64,000 nt of DNA from Rugalucina vietnamica. Its lineage: Eukaryota > Mollusca > Bivalvia > Lucinida > Lucinidae. Under the pieces are notes generated by a model. It worked only from the letters and a program-made list of their open reading frames with translations. It was not told the origin of the DNA and searched no databases. The stretch spans positions 18,116,226 through 18,180,225 of the forward strand of contig OZ024876.1 in assembly GCA_964017185.1 (NCBI GenBank). Reading direction: 5' to 3'. Positions 21,491-32,151 of this stretch are shown piece after piece (position 1 is the first letter of the stretch; the number at the start of each line of letters is the position of its first letter). The translations under genes were made by a program, and so were the position numbers.

Positions 21491-22589
21491 ATCAGTTTTA
21501 AAAATTGAACAAATTTCGTTTCATTTAATATTTTGCTTTTAAATTTTGCATACTCTTCCTTGACGAGCATTTACACATAATGATTAGATTATTTCAAATA
21601 AATTTAATCACGTGACCTCCCCATAAGAAAATCATACAAAAGCAGATTTTACTGCTCGTGGCGATTGTCTTTTGGTAATCTTTTAATGGACTTTAGAAAA
21701 CTTATTGTTCGTCGAATGGAAGTCGAGAAAAATAATTCGCTTCTTCATCGAAAAAGTCACTGAAGCGGTCGTCTTAGTAGAGGCTGTAGCTCGTTTAGCC
21801 TAGATACGTTTAAATACGTTCAGAATGAAAAGAACAATGAAACCTTTCGCAGTTTTACTCCCACAAGTCGCTTGTATCATACCACGCCTAGTTTTGGCGT
21901 CGACCGATTCTTCTTATTTTAGCATTTTCCATCACTTTTACTTTTCAAATTTCAGCATTCTGTGTGAAAATGTTTTTTTTTTTTTCAGCATGCTGAGAAT
22001 TTGAAGTATTTCATTTGTTTCGTTTTTGAAATATTTAACAAAATATTACTAGGTGCGTTTGGAATTTGGTTAAGTATATGTACAGACTTAAAGAGCCATA
22101 TGAAAGGCATTGTACAGATTTCACGAGAACTTCTTTTTTTACAAAATACATGTAAAGAAACTTCAATTACAATAAGGGTAATGGTAGCTGTCCTCATCAA
22201 CCGAATGTTTAAATAGATGTTCTAGTAGTTTCAGTAGATACCAGTTATTTTCTATTTATCACACTCTATGAGTGGTGCTCCAATCGTGTAGAGGAATATA
22301 CTATCGACAAGACAAGACAAGACATTAAATACAGTAAAGTACCGTAAAGTGGCGTTAAGAGGCGCAAAGTTGCGTAAAGTTGGCGCAAAGTGATGTAAAA
22401 TGACATTAAACCGTATTATTTATCAAATTTGAGGTAAAAGATGCACCTTTAGTCATATACATGTATGTAATTCACATGTATGGATGGGTAGAGGGGGTTG
22501 GGCGCAACATAGTCTAACAAACAGAAACCTTTTTCTTTTTAATTAATGTTTAGATCTATCACGTAAAGTAGTACAACGTGGTGAAAAGA
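21491..22589. other. No gene; degenerate GTAAAGT-like short repeats near 22330
   Basis: AT-rich. Between 22320 and 22420 variants of GTAAAGT/GCAAAGT recur at irregular spacing after an ACAAG run. The 71-codon frames at 21985-22216 overlap on opposite strands and show no domain. Confidence 0.4.
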
Positions 22590-23122
22590 AGGTATCACGA
22601 TTTATCGGAACGGACCGCGGCTATTTTCTAAGCCCGTTCCGGCCCTTCTCATCATGTAAATTTAGCAACTTGCCAAGTAGATAAAAAAACTGGCCCATTT
22701 TGCTATTTTCTAAGCCTGTTCCGGCCCGTTTTTGTCGTTCTGGTCTTGTAAATTTAGCAAGTAGATACAAACTTCCCTTGAAACGGTCCGTTTTGCTATT
22801 TTCTAAGCCCATTCTGGTCGTTCTGGTCATGTAAATTTAGCAGTAGATACAAACTTGGCCTTGAAACGGTCTGTTTTGCTATTTTTTAAGCCCATTCGGG
22901 TCATTCTAGTCATGTAAATTTACCATGTAGATACAAACTTGGCCTTTAGACGGTCTGTTTTGCAGTTTTCTAAGCCCGTTCAGGCCCTTCAGGATATGTA
23001 AATTTAGCAAGTAGATACAAACTTGGCCTTGAAACGGTCTGTTTTGCTGCTTGCTAAGCCCGTTCCGGTCCTTCTGGTTATGTAAATTTACCAAGTAGAT
23101 AAAAACTGGCCCATGTTGCTAT

Positions 23123-23324
23123 TGTAACGGGGTAGTCTCCCTTGGAAAAATACGTTGGTGCAACGTTTTAGCGGCATTAAGTGCTTGTAATATGCAAATT
23201 TCAAACTCGAAACTTTGTGAATCGAGTAAGTGTTGAGTATATAGCGCAGTAAAGCACCCTTGGTGGATGAGCATGCTTTTCCACCGACGGGGTTTGCTGT
23301 GGCTCGGCTCGGCTGTTCGTTACA
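23123..23324. mobile_element. Candidate solo LTR (fossil) inside the minisatellite
   Basis: A 202-bp insertion begins TGTAACG and ends CGTTACA, flanked by CTAT on both sides. Removing it with one CTAT restores a perfect minisatellite monomer. TG...CA ends plus a 4-bp duplication fit a solo LTR; a small MITE is the alternative. No coding parts are present. Confidence 0.5.
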
Positions 23325-23964
23325 CTATTTTCTAAGTCCGTTCCAACCCGTTTCAGTCGTTCTGGTCATGTAAATTTAGCAAGTAGATACAAACTTGGCC
23401 TTGAAACGGTCTGTTTTGTTATTTTCCTAGCCCGTTCCGGTCGTTCTGGTATGTCAATTTAGCAAGTAGATACAAACTTGGCCTTGAAACGGTCTCTTTG
23501 TTATTTTCCTAGCCCGTTCTGGTCGTTCTGGTATGTCAATTTAGCAAGTAGATACAAACTTGGCCTTGAAACGGTCTGTTTTGCTATTTTCTAAGCCCGT
23601 TCCGGCCCTTCTGGTCATGTAAATTTATCAAGTAGATAAAAACTGGACCATTTTATTTTCTAAGGCCGTTCCGGCCCGTTTCAGTCGGTCTGGTCATGTA
23701 AATTTATCAAGTAGATACAAACTTGGCCTTGAAACGGTCTGTTTTGTTATTTTCCTAGCCCGTTCCGGTCGTTCTGGTATTATTTGCAAGTAGATACAGA
23801 CTTGGCCTTGAATCGGTCTGTTTCGCTATTTTCTAAGCTCGTTCAGGTCGTTCATGTCATGTAAATTTACCAAGTAGATACAAACTTGGCCAAGAAACGG
23901 TCTGTTTTGCTATATTCTAAGACCGTTCCGGCCCTTCTGGTCATGTAAAAGCAAGTAGATAAAA

Positions 23965-24712
23965 AAAGTACATGTAGGCAAAGATCAGGAAAAGGCACAA
24001 TCAGAAAAAGATTCCCACTCCAAAAACCGAGGTGGGAAAAAGCTAAATTAACAAACAGGTACTTATACCATGAAAACATATCGTAAGCCGAATGAGCAGC
24101 TATTTCCCAATAGGTGGCCACTCAGTTACCTAAACTTAACTAAAAATATGAAAACATACATAAGGCGCCAACAGCACAAAAATTTCAAACACCAAGAGAT
24201 AAAACAAAAAGAACCACCACAGAAGTATCGACTTGGAACGATCAGTAACACACAGTCACTGGCGGGCTTAAACCGGTTTTACATGGCCATAACCTCACCC
24301 TCAGCTTCTGCAGTGGTTCATAACATTTAGTTAGTTCTTCGGTCCTCGTGGTGAATCTCTAACTAGTCAATGAATCATCAAGAACAAACAAATAAATCAC
24401 GATAAACATCCTGATGAATCAAAAACCAGGACTCACAGATTGAGTAAGCTGCCCGACGATGGAGATCCCTGGGCGCCGAATAACCTACTAACTCCGGAGC
24501 AAAAGAAAAACACCAGTTGGACCCCGGTGGGCCAAGCAACACACAAGAAGCTCCGGCCCTAGCCAACTAAAATGAATAGCTTTAAGTCGGGGCCATCATA
24601 GAGTCTGACGCCCGACCCACCGGCGTGCAATTAAAGAAGGCAGCGCAGTTATCAACCATGATTGGGTTAAAAACTAAGCATGCAGACTGTCGCATAACAT
24701 TCAAGTTAACAC
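23965..24712. mobile_element. Unclassified ~750-bp insertion in the minisatellite
   Basis: Non-minisatellite sequence separates two halves of the array. It includes AAGTATCGACTTGGAACGAT shared with 17005-17060 and a GC-richer part (24440-24640). No ORF is convincing. Termini and target duplication are not clear. Confidence 0.5.
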
Positions 24713-24889
24713 TGACCCATTTTGCTATTTTCTAAGCCCGTTCCGGTCCATTTCGGTTGTTCTGGTCATGTAAATTTAGCAAGTAGATACAAACTGGCCC
24801 TTGAAACGGTTTGTTTTTGCTTTTTTCTAAGCTTGTTCCGGTCCGTGCCGGTAAATCGTGATACCGAAATCGTGATACCGAATCGCATT

Positions 24890-25189
24890 AAAATGAACGT
24901 TCCAATCTGACCAAGACGAACGAGTTTAATTCGTGTAGCGCTTTTGGTAAAAAACAATATGGCGGCGCCCATGTACACACCAACAAATTACGGAAAAACA
25001 AATATTTGCAACATGACAAAGTTCTTATACATCTGATGCAGGTAACAAGGCCATTCATAAAATCTCGTACAAGTATGTGGCAAAATCCCACTACTGATAG
25101 CTACCCTTGAGAGTTTGAAAAAATGATATGACAATGAGCATTCACTTGAAGCTAAACAAGCCGATGATTTTCAGAGACTAAACGTACTG
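24890..25189. other. No gene recognised
   Basis: Possible 5' region of the LINE that follows; nothing specific is visible. Confidence 0.35.
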
Positions 25190-25630
25190 ATGGAAGGCCC
25201 AATGAAATTGGATCAGGAGACTGTACAGATAAGAAATCTGGTCAGGCTGGGAGCTGTTAAAGCAAGCAAACAAAATGAAGTACAAAATCCAAGACCCATC
25301 AAATTCACGGTTGAAAACTTTGAACACAAAAACAAAATTCTTAAAGCCAACGCTAAACTTAGGGAAGAAACTGGTGATCTCAAGAGTGTTTTCTTTACGC
25401 CTGACTTGACGAAAACACAAAGGAAAGAAGCATTTTTGCTTAGGGAAAAATTAAGATACCAAAAGAATGTATTAAAGAAAAAGAACTTGAAAATAAGCCG
25501 GGGTAGAATAGTTGAAGTTGTGACAGAAGCTACCAACGAAGATAGTCAAACTGATGAACAAGGAACAGGGTTGTTTGATGATGCTGGCGGGGGTGCAACA
25601 GCTTCGGCTGGGCATCCAATAAGTAATTAA
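25190..25630 (+). CDS. LINE ORF1 protein (C-terminal RNA-binding part)
   Basis: The 146-codon frame encodes RPIKFTVENFEHKNKILKAN, KSVFFTPDLTKTQRKEAFLL, REKLRYQKNVLKKKNLKISR and GRIVEV. This is the pattern of ORF1 nucleic-acid-binding proteins of CR1/Jockey-type and related LINEs (RPLKV ... VFI.PDLT..QR ... LR.EL..R ... NL.IR.GKIV). It would coat the LINE RNA. The N-terminal region is missing or starts at an upstream ATG I cannot identify. The RT of the same element follows at 26480. It is a mobile-element gene, not a host gene. Confidence 0.65.
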   Translation: MEGPMKLDQETVQIRNLVRLGAVKASKQNEVQNPRPIKFTVENFEHKNKILKANAKLREETGDLKSVFFTPDLTKTQRKEAFLLREKLRYQKNVLKKKNLKISRGRIVEVVTEATNEDSQTDEQGTGLFDDAGGGATASAGHPISN

Positions 25631-26479
25631 ATATGGCTATGACCTTAAACTGTAAATATGTTAGTGTTTCAAGTTTTTGAGTTTTGCTTCGTTGACTTTT
25701 GAAGTTTACATTTACAAAATAGTTTATAAACATTGGAAGACAATACATGTATATATGCATCTTAATCAACAAACATGTTTGTGTTACAACTTATTGAAAG
25801 ACACTAGTGAAATGAAGAGAGTATCTAAATTTATTCCAACTGAAGAATATGATTGTCTACTAAATATTCTGGAATATTAGAAATGAAGATGACACACCAT
25901 TAGAGATGAGATTCTATGACACAAGTTGTGACTTAAATATAACAGAAGTGTACCCTAAATTGGTGATTCTAGAGAAACTTTAAATATTGAAATACAAATG
26001 AGGGAGTACAATCTGTAACTGTAGCAAAGTTGAGAAAGAGAGCTGAGGAGTCATTATTTGTGCCATAGACAAATAATTTAATTATAAAAGATGTATTAGT
26101 CACTTCACTAGAAAACGGAAATTCAGTAGACATGATATATTAGGTCGTCATTGACCTCAGGCGTACCACAAAGGTTACTGCCATTATAGTTACCAGTTCA
26201 AGACTTTACTAAATAAACATCTGTTACATCTACAATATTTTGACTCAAGTGAGGTCTACTAATCATGGTATTGGTAGACAATTATTATTTTGCATCCTAA
26301 TACTAAACATACATGAATCCTTATATCACACCGGAAGTCACAAAGTTTTGAGAAGATTACAGAGGGGGAAATACGAGCCGTCCGGGCTCATCAGTTCCCA
26401 CAAGAAACAAGTAAACAAGTAAACAAGTAAACAATATGCCAGAATTTTAACCAAACATAACCATAACCAGATAACCAGT
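25631..26479. other. Region between LINE ORF1 and RT; endonuclease not visible
   Basis: Where an endonuclease domain should lie there are only short frames. An AAACAAGT microsatellite occurs at 26405-26432. Either an internal deletion or an unrelated insertion replaced the domain. Confidence 0.45.
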
Positions 26480-27253
26480 TCAGTATGTGACATTACTATA
26501 ACTAAACAGAAAGTAGAATCAATGCTTAAGCTATTGAATGTATCCAAGTCGACAGGACCTGATGAATTTCATCCGCGTTTCCTTAAAGAAACAGCTGTAT
26601 CTATAGCATTGCCACTGACTATATTGTTTAACAAATCTTTAACTGAAGGAACTATACCTCAAGAATGGAAACTTGCAAATGTGACATGTATACACAAAAG
26701 TGGTGACAAGACGGCTGCCTCAAATTATAGGCCAATTAGTATCACAAGCATTTTATGCAGAATGTTAGAAAGTATTATCAAGACAGTTTTAATGGATCAT
26801 TGTAATGACAATCAGATTTTCTCAGATTCACAATGTGGATTCAGACAACGAAGAGGGTGTATACTTCAATTGTTGAAAGTATTTGATGATTGGTCCAAAT
26901 TTGTTGACACTGACACACCGGTAGATGCGGCCTTCCTAGATTTTAGGAAGGCCTTTGACTGTGTGCCGCACAAGCGGCTACTTATGAAAATTGAAAGACT
27001 TGGAATAACTGGTAATCTCCTGAAGTGGATCACAGACTTTTTATCAAATCGACAACAACGAGTGCTCATTAATGGTATATCATCAGAGTGGACTGAAGTT
27101 TCTAGTGGGGTACCTCAGGGATCCGTCCTGGGGCCCTTGTTATTCATCTTGTATGTGAATGATCTACCGTCACAAGTGAGTTCCTTCTGCAAATTGTTTG
27201 CAGACGATGCAAAACTATATAAAGACTTAGTTACAGAATCTGGAAGACTTTGA
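26480..27253 (+). pseudogene. LINE reverse transcriptase, first part
   Basis: The frame encodes LLNVSKSTGPDEFHPRFLKE, EWKLANVTCIHKSGDKTAAS, NYRPISITSILCRMLESI, AFLDFRKAFDCVPHKRLL, SSGVPQGSVLGPLLFILYVN and the catalytic FADDAKLY. It stops at 27251 after a one-base shift near 27230; LQNLEDFEVIQ follows in the next frame. RT motifs are intact, so this is a rather young CR1/Jockey-like copy. Confidence 0.8.
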
Positions 27254-28028
27254 AGTTATTCAAAATGATATTGATAAACTCTGTCAGTGGACAATCAAGT
27301 GGCTTATGTTTTTCAATGTAAACAAATGTAAAATTTTACACATTGGTAAAGACAATCCGCAATTTGATTATCAAATGGAAGATAAAGATGGGAACGTCAA
27401 AAACCTCACTGTAGTAAACTGTGAAAAAGACCTTGGTGTTCATGTTCAAGACAATCTAAAATTCGATCAACACATCGATCAACAGAGCAAACAGATTAGT
27501 TGGCTTATTAAACGAGCATTCTCCTATCTGGATGAAGAAACACTTCTAGTTTTATACAAGACATTGATTCGCCCGATCCTTGACTACGGAAACTTTATTT
27601 GGTTTCCTACATTGAAAAAAGACATTAGAGCTATAGAAAATGTTCAGAGAAGGGTTACTAAAATCTTACCTGAGTTGGCAAATCTGAGTTATGAGGAACG
27701 ATTACAAAGACTCTCTCTAACAACCTTATTGTATCGACGAAATAGAATGGATATGATACAAGTCTTTAAGATTATACAAAATATAGATGACATTTCAATG
27801 GATGGCTTGTTTGAATTCTCAGACTCCCAAACTCGTGGTAATTCAAAGAAACTCAAGAAGCCTAGAGCCTTGAAAACTTTTAGACTTAACTCATTCTGTG
27901 TACGAACAATCAACAAATGGAACAGTTTAACAGATGAAATTGTGAACTCCAAAACAGTACTCTGTTTTAAAACCAAATATGACAGATACATGGGAAACAA
28001 CAAATTCACAACCAATGAAATCTACTAA
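27229..28028 (+). pseudogene. LINE reverse transcriptase, C-terminal part
   Basis: Continuation in a shifted frame: FEVIQNDIDKLCQWTIKWLM, FNVNKCKILHIGK, EKDLGVHVQDNLKFDQHI, LIRPILDYGNFIWFP, IENVQRRVTKILPEL, and the C-terminal TINKWNSLTDEIVNSKT with a normal stop. The 3' region ends near 28190 in a GTACCA triplet repeat, where a LINE tail in the other orientation begins. Confidence 0.8.
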
Positions 28029-28190
28029 ATTTATTTTTAATACTGATAAACGACTGTCAGAATACTACTCAAGAACTGTCTATTAAACCCGGAAGTTGGA
28101 ATATACTATAAGTCACGAAAAAAAGAGATGTAGAAGACGAGTTTTTGGAACTCATCAACTCTACTAGAACCAGTACCAGTACCAGTACCA

Positions 28191-28262
28191 ATATCTATCT
28201 ATCTATCTTCTGATACTGAGTCGATCAATTTCTGATCATCACCTCAGGTATCTGGGGACAGG
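28191..28262 (-). mobile_element. LINE 3' tail fragment, minus strand
   Basis: On the complement: GATGATCAGAAATTGATCGA, CTCAGTATCAGAA and (GATA)n. It is the tail seen at 16962 and 38985. Its 3' end meets the 3' end of the LINE at 26.5-28.2 kb, tail to tail. Confidence 0.65.
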
Positions 28263-29611
28263 TAGCAGATTGAGATTCCAAGGTCTCTCTATACACTCTA
28301 TGCACAGGTACAAACAATACGTCACAAACCACGTGGTCTATAAAATACAGGTAAGTCATGTAACTATCACATGACCTTTTCTCACTTCCGGGTAAGTTTT
28401 GCATCTCGGTCAAAAGATAAAGTATTCCCACGGAATAAAAATCAGTAATCAGCGTTCAATAATTTCCGTGTTTGAATCAATTTTTAAGCTTTATAAATAC
28501 AAAAAGAAACGGGAATATCTTTAAGCCGTCATTTTGCGCTCTCTCTCACACTCTCAAGAGCACATGATTTAAATTTGTTTTGCATGCGGTGAAATAAAAA
28601 AAATAAAAACAAAAACATTACTTTCATTCCGTGAAATAAATCTAATTTATTCACAAATTAAAATTACTTTTATGTGTAGTGTATCCATTTTTATCTACGA
28701 CACTAATTATCTTTTGCTAATCCAAGCGATGTCAACATATGTAATGATAATTAATCGACTGACTGATGAACACACAAGCCGGCTGGCCGGGGGACTTCAT
28801 TAATCCCATGGATCATTCATTCATAATTTTTGCATTATCCGCTGGTTCCCAGCTTTAGAAAAATCAATATTGGAAAAACAGGTAACCAGAACCCCCCTGA
28901 CCTTTGAGGTCAGGGGGGTTCTGGTTACCTGTTTTTCCAATATTGATTTTTTGTAAGCAGGAAACCAGCCGATAATGCAAAAATGGTGAATATTGTACCC
29001 CAAGAATGTGTTGTTTCTTTAAAGAAGGTGTCATATATAATAACAAAAGCCTATGAAGGCGAAAGCCGGCATCGGCAATAGGTTTAGGAAACATGTGACT
29101 AATTTCTCCGGCTTCCCGCCCAGATATTTGTTCTATAATTAGAACAGGCATTGTAAAGAGAATATGTCGAGATAGCAGCAGGAGGCTCCATCATAACAGC
29201 TGATTAGCTCGGAGCTAATCAGCTGCTATGATGGCCCTCTCAGGAATTTAATTGACACATACTTGATAATCAACGAGCCTGAACGAGGGCCATTTACAAT
29301 CATGACGTGAAGGCGATACAATTCTTAAAGAAATATTTACAAAATATGATTATAAATTAAAAAAAACAAAAAAAAACAGCATACCCAAAAATAAGTGTTT
29401 GACTCGGTGTATTTCTAAAACTTTATCAAATCCGACGAAGGAAATTTTTATTTTTTCCATTATGAATGGTTTTAGTCTGATGGCAGACGTGGCCGCGTGG
29501 TTGGCGCAAATTGTTAATTAATTATAAACAATATCTAAGTAATACATGTATTTTTGTTCGCGTGATTCAAACATCATTTAGGATACTTGAGACGCCCAAG
29601 AAGGTGTTAAT
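28263..29611. repeat. Gene-free stretch with two strong palindromes
   Basis: 28824-28991 is a near-perfect palindrome: ~45 bp of perfect inner arm around a 3-base loop (inner part AACCCCCCTGACCT / AGGTCAGGGGGGTT), with outer arms GCATTATC and GATAATGC. 29191-29237 is a second with ~22-bp arms around CAGCTGATTAGCTC / GAGCTAATCAGCTG. Both look like foldback elements. The rest shows no gene. Confidence 0.7.
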
Positions 29612-31362
29612 AAGAGCTGTCGCAGGACAGCGTAGCTCGCCTGACTTGTGCTTTGCCACTACATCTGTTAAAATCTATGACCCATGACCTTGACCTCAAG
29701 GTCACTCAGGTGGGTCATGATGGTACAACATAAAACTTCAGACCAATGCAAAATATCAACTTGATCAATCTACATGTTCAAGAGATATAGACTTATAAAA
29801 ACATTAACCAAAACTTAAACACAAAACTACCAAGTCCATAACCCTGACCTCAAGGTCATCCAGGTGAGTTGTGATGTACAGCATAAAACCCGAGACCAAT
29901 ATCTATCAACATGCAAGTATCAACTTTATCCATCAACATGATCAAGAGATTTAGACTTTAACCAAAACATTTAACACAAAATTTCTAAGTCTGTGACCTT
30001 GACCTCAAGGTCACCCAGGGTAGGTCATGATGGTACTGCATAAAACTTCAGACCAATATCTACCAACATGCAAAGTATCAACTCGATCAATCAACATGGT
30101 CAAGAGATATAGACTTACAAAAACTTAAACACAAAATTTCTAAGTCTGTGACCTTGACCTCAAGGTCACCAAGAGTGGATCATGATGGTACTGCATAAAA
30201 CTTCAGACCAATATCTAGCAACATGCAAAGTATCAACTCAATCCATCAATATGGTAAAGAGATATAGACTTACAAAAACTTTAACCAAAAATTTAACCAC
30301 AAAAATTCTGTCCGTGACCTTGACCTCAAGGTCACCCACGGTAGGTCATGATGGTACTGCATAAAACTTCAGACCAATATCTACCAACATGCAAAGTATC
30401 AACTCGATCAATCAACATGGTCAAGAGATATAGACTTACAAAAACTTAAACACAAAATTTCTAAGTCTGTGACCTTGACCTCAAGGTCACCAAGAGTGGA
30501 TCATGATGGTACTGCATAAAACTTCAGACCAATATCTAGCAACATGCAAAGTATCAACTCAATCCATCAATATGGTAAAGAGATATAGACTTACAAAAAC
30601 TTTAACCAAAAATTTAACCACAAAAATTCTGTCCGTGACCTTGACCTCAAGGTCACCCAGGGTGGGTCATGATGTTACTGCATAAAACTTCAGACCAATA
30701 TCTAGCAACATGCAAAGTATCAACTCAATCCATCGATATGGTCAAGAGATATAGACTTACAAAAACTTTAACCAAAAACTTAAACACAAAATTTCTATGT
30801 CTATGACCTTGACCTCAAGGTCACCCAGGGTGGGTCATGATGGTACTGCGTAAAACTTCAGACCAATATCTAGCTGCTAAGCAACATGCAAAGTATCAAC
30901 TCAATCCATCAATATGGTCAAGAGATATAGACTTACAAAAACATTAACCAAAAACTTAAACACAAAATTTCTAAGGTCACCCAGGGTGGGTCATGATGGT
31001 ACCGCGTAAAACTTCAGACCAATATCTAGCGACATGCAAAGTATCAACTTGATCCATCAACATGGTCAAGAGATATAGACTTTTAAAAAACTTTAACCAA
31101 AAACTTAAACACAAAATATCTAAGTCTGTGACCTTGACCTCAAGGTCACCCAGGGTGGGTCATGATGGTACTGCGTAAAACTTCAGACCAATATCTAGCA
31201 ACATGCAAAGTATCAACTTGATCCATCAACATGGTCAAGAGATATAGACTTTTAAAAAACTTTAACCGAAAGTGTGACGCGGACGCACACGCACACGTAA
31301 ACGTAAACGCGCACGACCGAGGTGACTACAATAGCTCTATGCACTTCGTGCAGGCGAGCTAA
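29612..31362 (+). mobile_element. Tandem-core element, complete copy P3 (different core and stems)
   Basis: The 5' end has a stem-loop GCTGTC-GCAG-GACAGC followed by GTAGCTCGCCTGAC. About ten ~160-bp monomers follow, each with TGACCTTGACCTCAAGGTCA (starts near 29686, 29847, 29997, 30150, 30315, 30471, 30636, 30804 and 31131). Then come a CGCACACG/GTAAACG microsatellite (31276-31312) and a 3' stem-loop TGCACTTCGTGCA (31340-31352) leading to GGCGAGCTAA. The subterminal repeats TAGCTCGCCTG / CAGGCGAGCTA are inverted. It has the plan of P2 with both stems changed. Confidence 0.85.
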
Positions 31363-31490
31363 AAATGAAATTATTTATAAAGGAGCAAACAAATCAATGA
31401 AAACAAATGCCAAAAATTATTAGTGATTTTCTATTCAGTGGTCATCATCTTTCACTGATTTAAATGGCACCACACATTTGACTTTCATTA

Positions 31491-32150
31491 TTATACCCCC
31501 GGCATTTATGCCGACGGGTATATAGTTTTCGCTTTTCCGTTTGTCCGTTCGTATGTTCGTTAGTTCGTTCGTTCGTTCGTTAGTTCAGTAGAATTTGCGT
31601 CAAAGTTTTGGTTAAAGTTTCTCTAGTGGTGTATATCTCATGCAGTTATAGTCAGAAACCATTCATATTTGGACCATAGGTACCCTATACTGCTATAGGG
31701 TTTGCCTTGTTTCCATGAGTTCGGACCCCAGGGTCCATGCCCGGGGGTGGGGCTAGAGATCAAAATCAAGGTCACCTTTAATTTGCGACAAAGTTTTGGT
31801 TAAAGTTTCTCTAGTGGTGTATATCTCAAGAACCATTTATCAGAAATCATTCATGTTTGGACTTTAGGTACCCTATAGGGTTAGCTTTGATTCCAAGAGT
31901 TCGGACCCCAGGGTCCATGCCTGGGGGTGGGGCTAGAGTTCAAAATCTAGGTCACCTTTACTTTGCATCAAAGTTTTGGTTAAAGTTTCTCTAATGGTGT
32001 ATATCTCATCAGCCAATTTTCAGAAATCATTCATATTTGGACTTTAAGTACCCTATAAGGTTTGCTTTGTTTCCGTTAGTTCAGACCTGAGGGTCCGTGC
32101 TTGGGGGGGTGGGGCTAGAGTTCAAAATTTAGGTCACCCTGAAAATGTGC
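31491..32150 (-). mobile_element. Tandem-core element with TATACCCCC end (Q2), truncated
   Basis: The left end is a stem-loop (TATACCCCCGGCAT / ATGCCGACGGGTATA), followed by a GTTC microsatellite (31530-31585) and three ~180-bp monomers (AAAGTTTTGGTTAAAGTTTC near 31601, 31787 and 31973). Because hairpin and microsatellite mark the 3' side in Q1, Q2 probably runs on the minus strand. Its other end is lost where LINE sequence starts. Confidence 0.65.
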
Positions 32151-32151
32151 T

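Larger units (their letters stand above)
22590..24889. mobile_element. TIR-bounded element carrying an ~85-bp minisatellite
   Basis: The left end GGTATCACGATTTATCGG, leading into AACGGACCG, is inverted at the right (CGGTCCGTGCCGGTAAATCG then TGATACC). Inside, a monomer of about 85 bp with TTTTCTAAGCCCGTTCCGG, CATGTAAATTTAGCAAGTAG and ATACAAACTTGGCCTTGAAA recurs roughly 15 times. It is interrupted at 23123-23324 and 23965-24712. No coding frame is credible. Confidence 0.65.

Noticed and set aside
25190-25630. 146-codon ORF as a small host gene
   Set aside because: The residue pattern (PDLT..QR...LR, NLKISRGRIV) is that of LINE ORF1 proteins, and an RT of the same strand follows.
29686-31260. 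Regular repeats at 29.6-31.3 kb considered as a CRISPR array
   Set aside because: Whole ~160-bp units are repeated with no short identical repeats separated by unique spacers, and the context is an animal genome.
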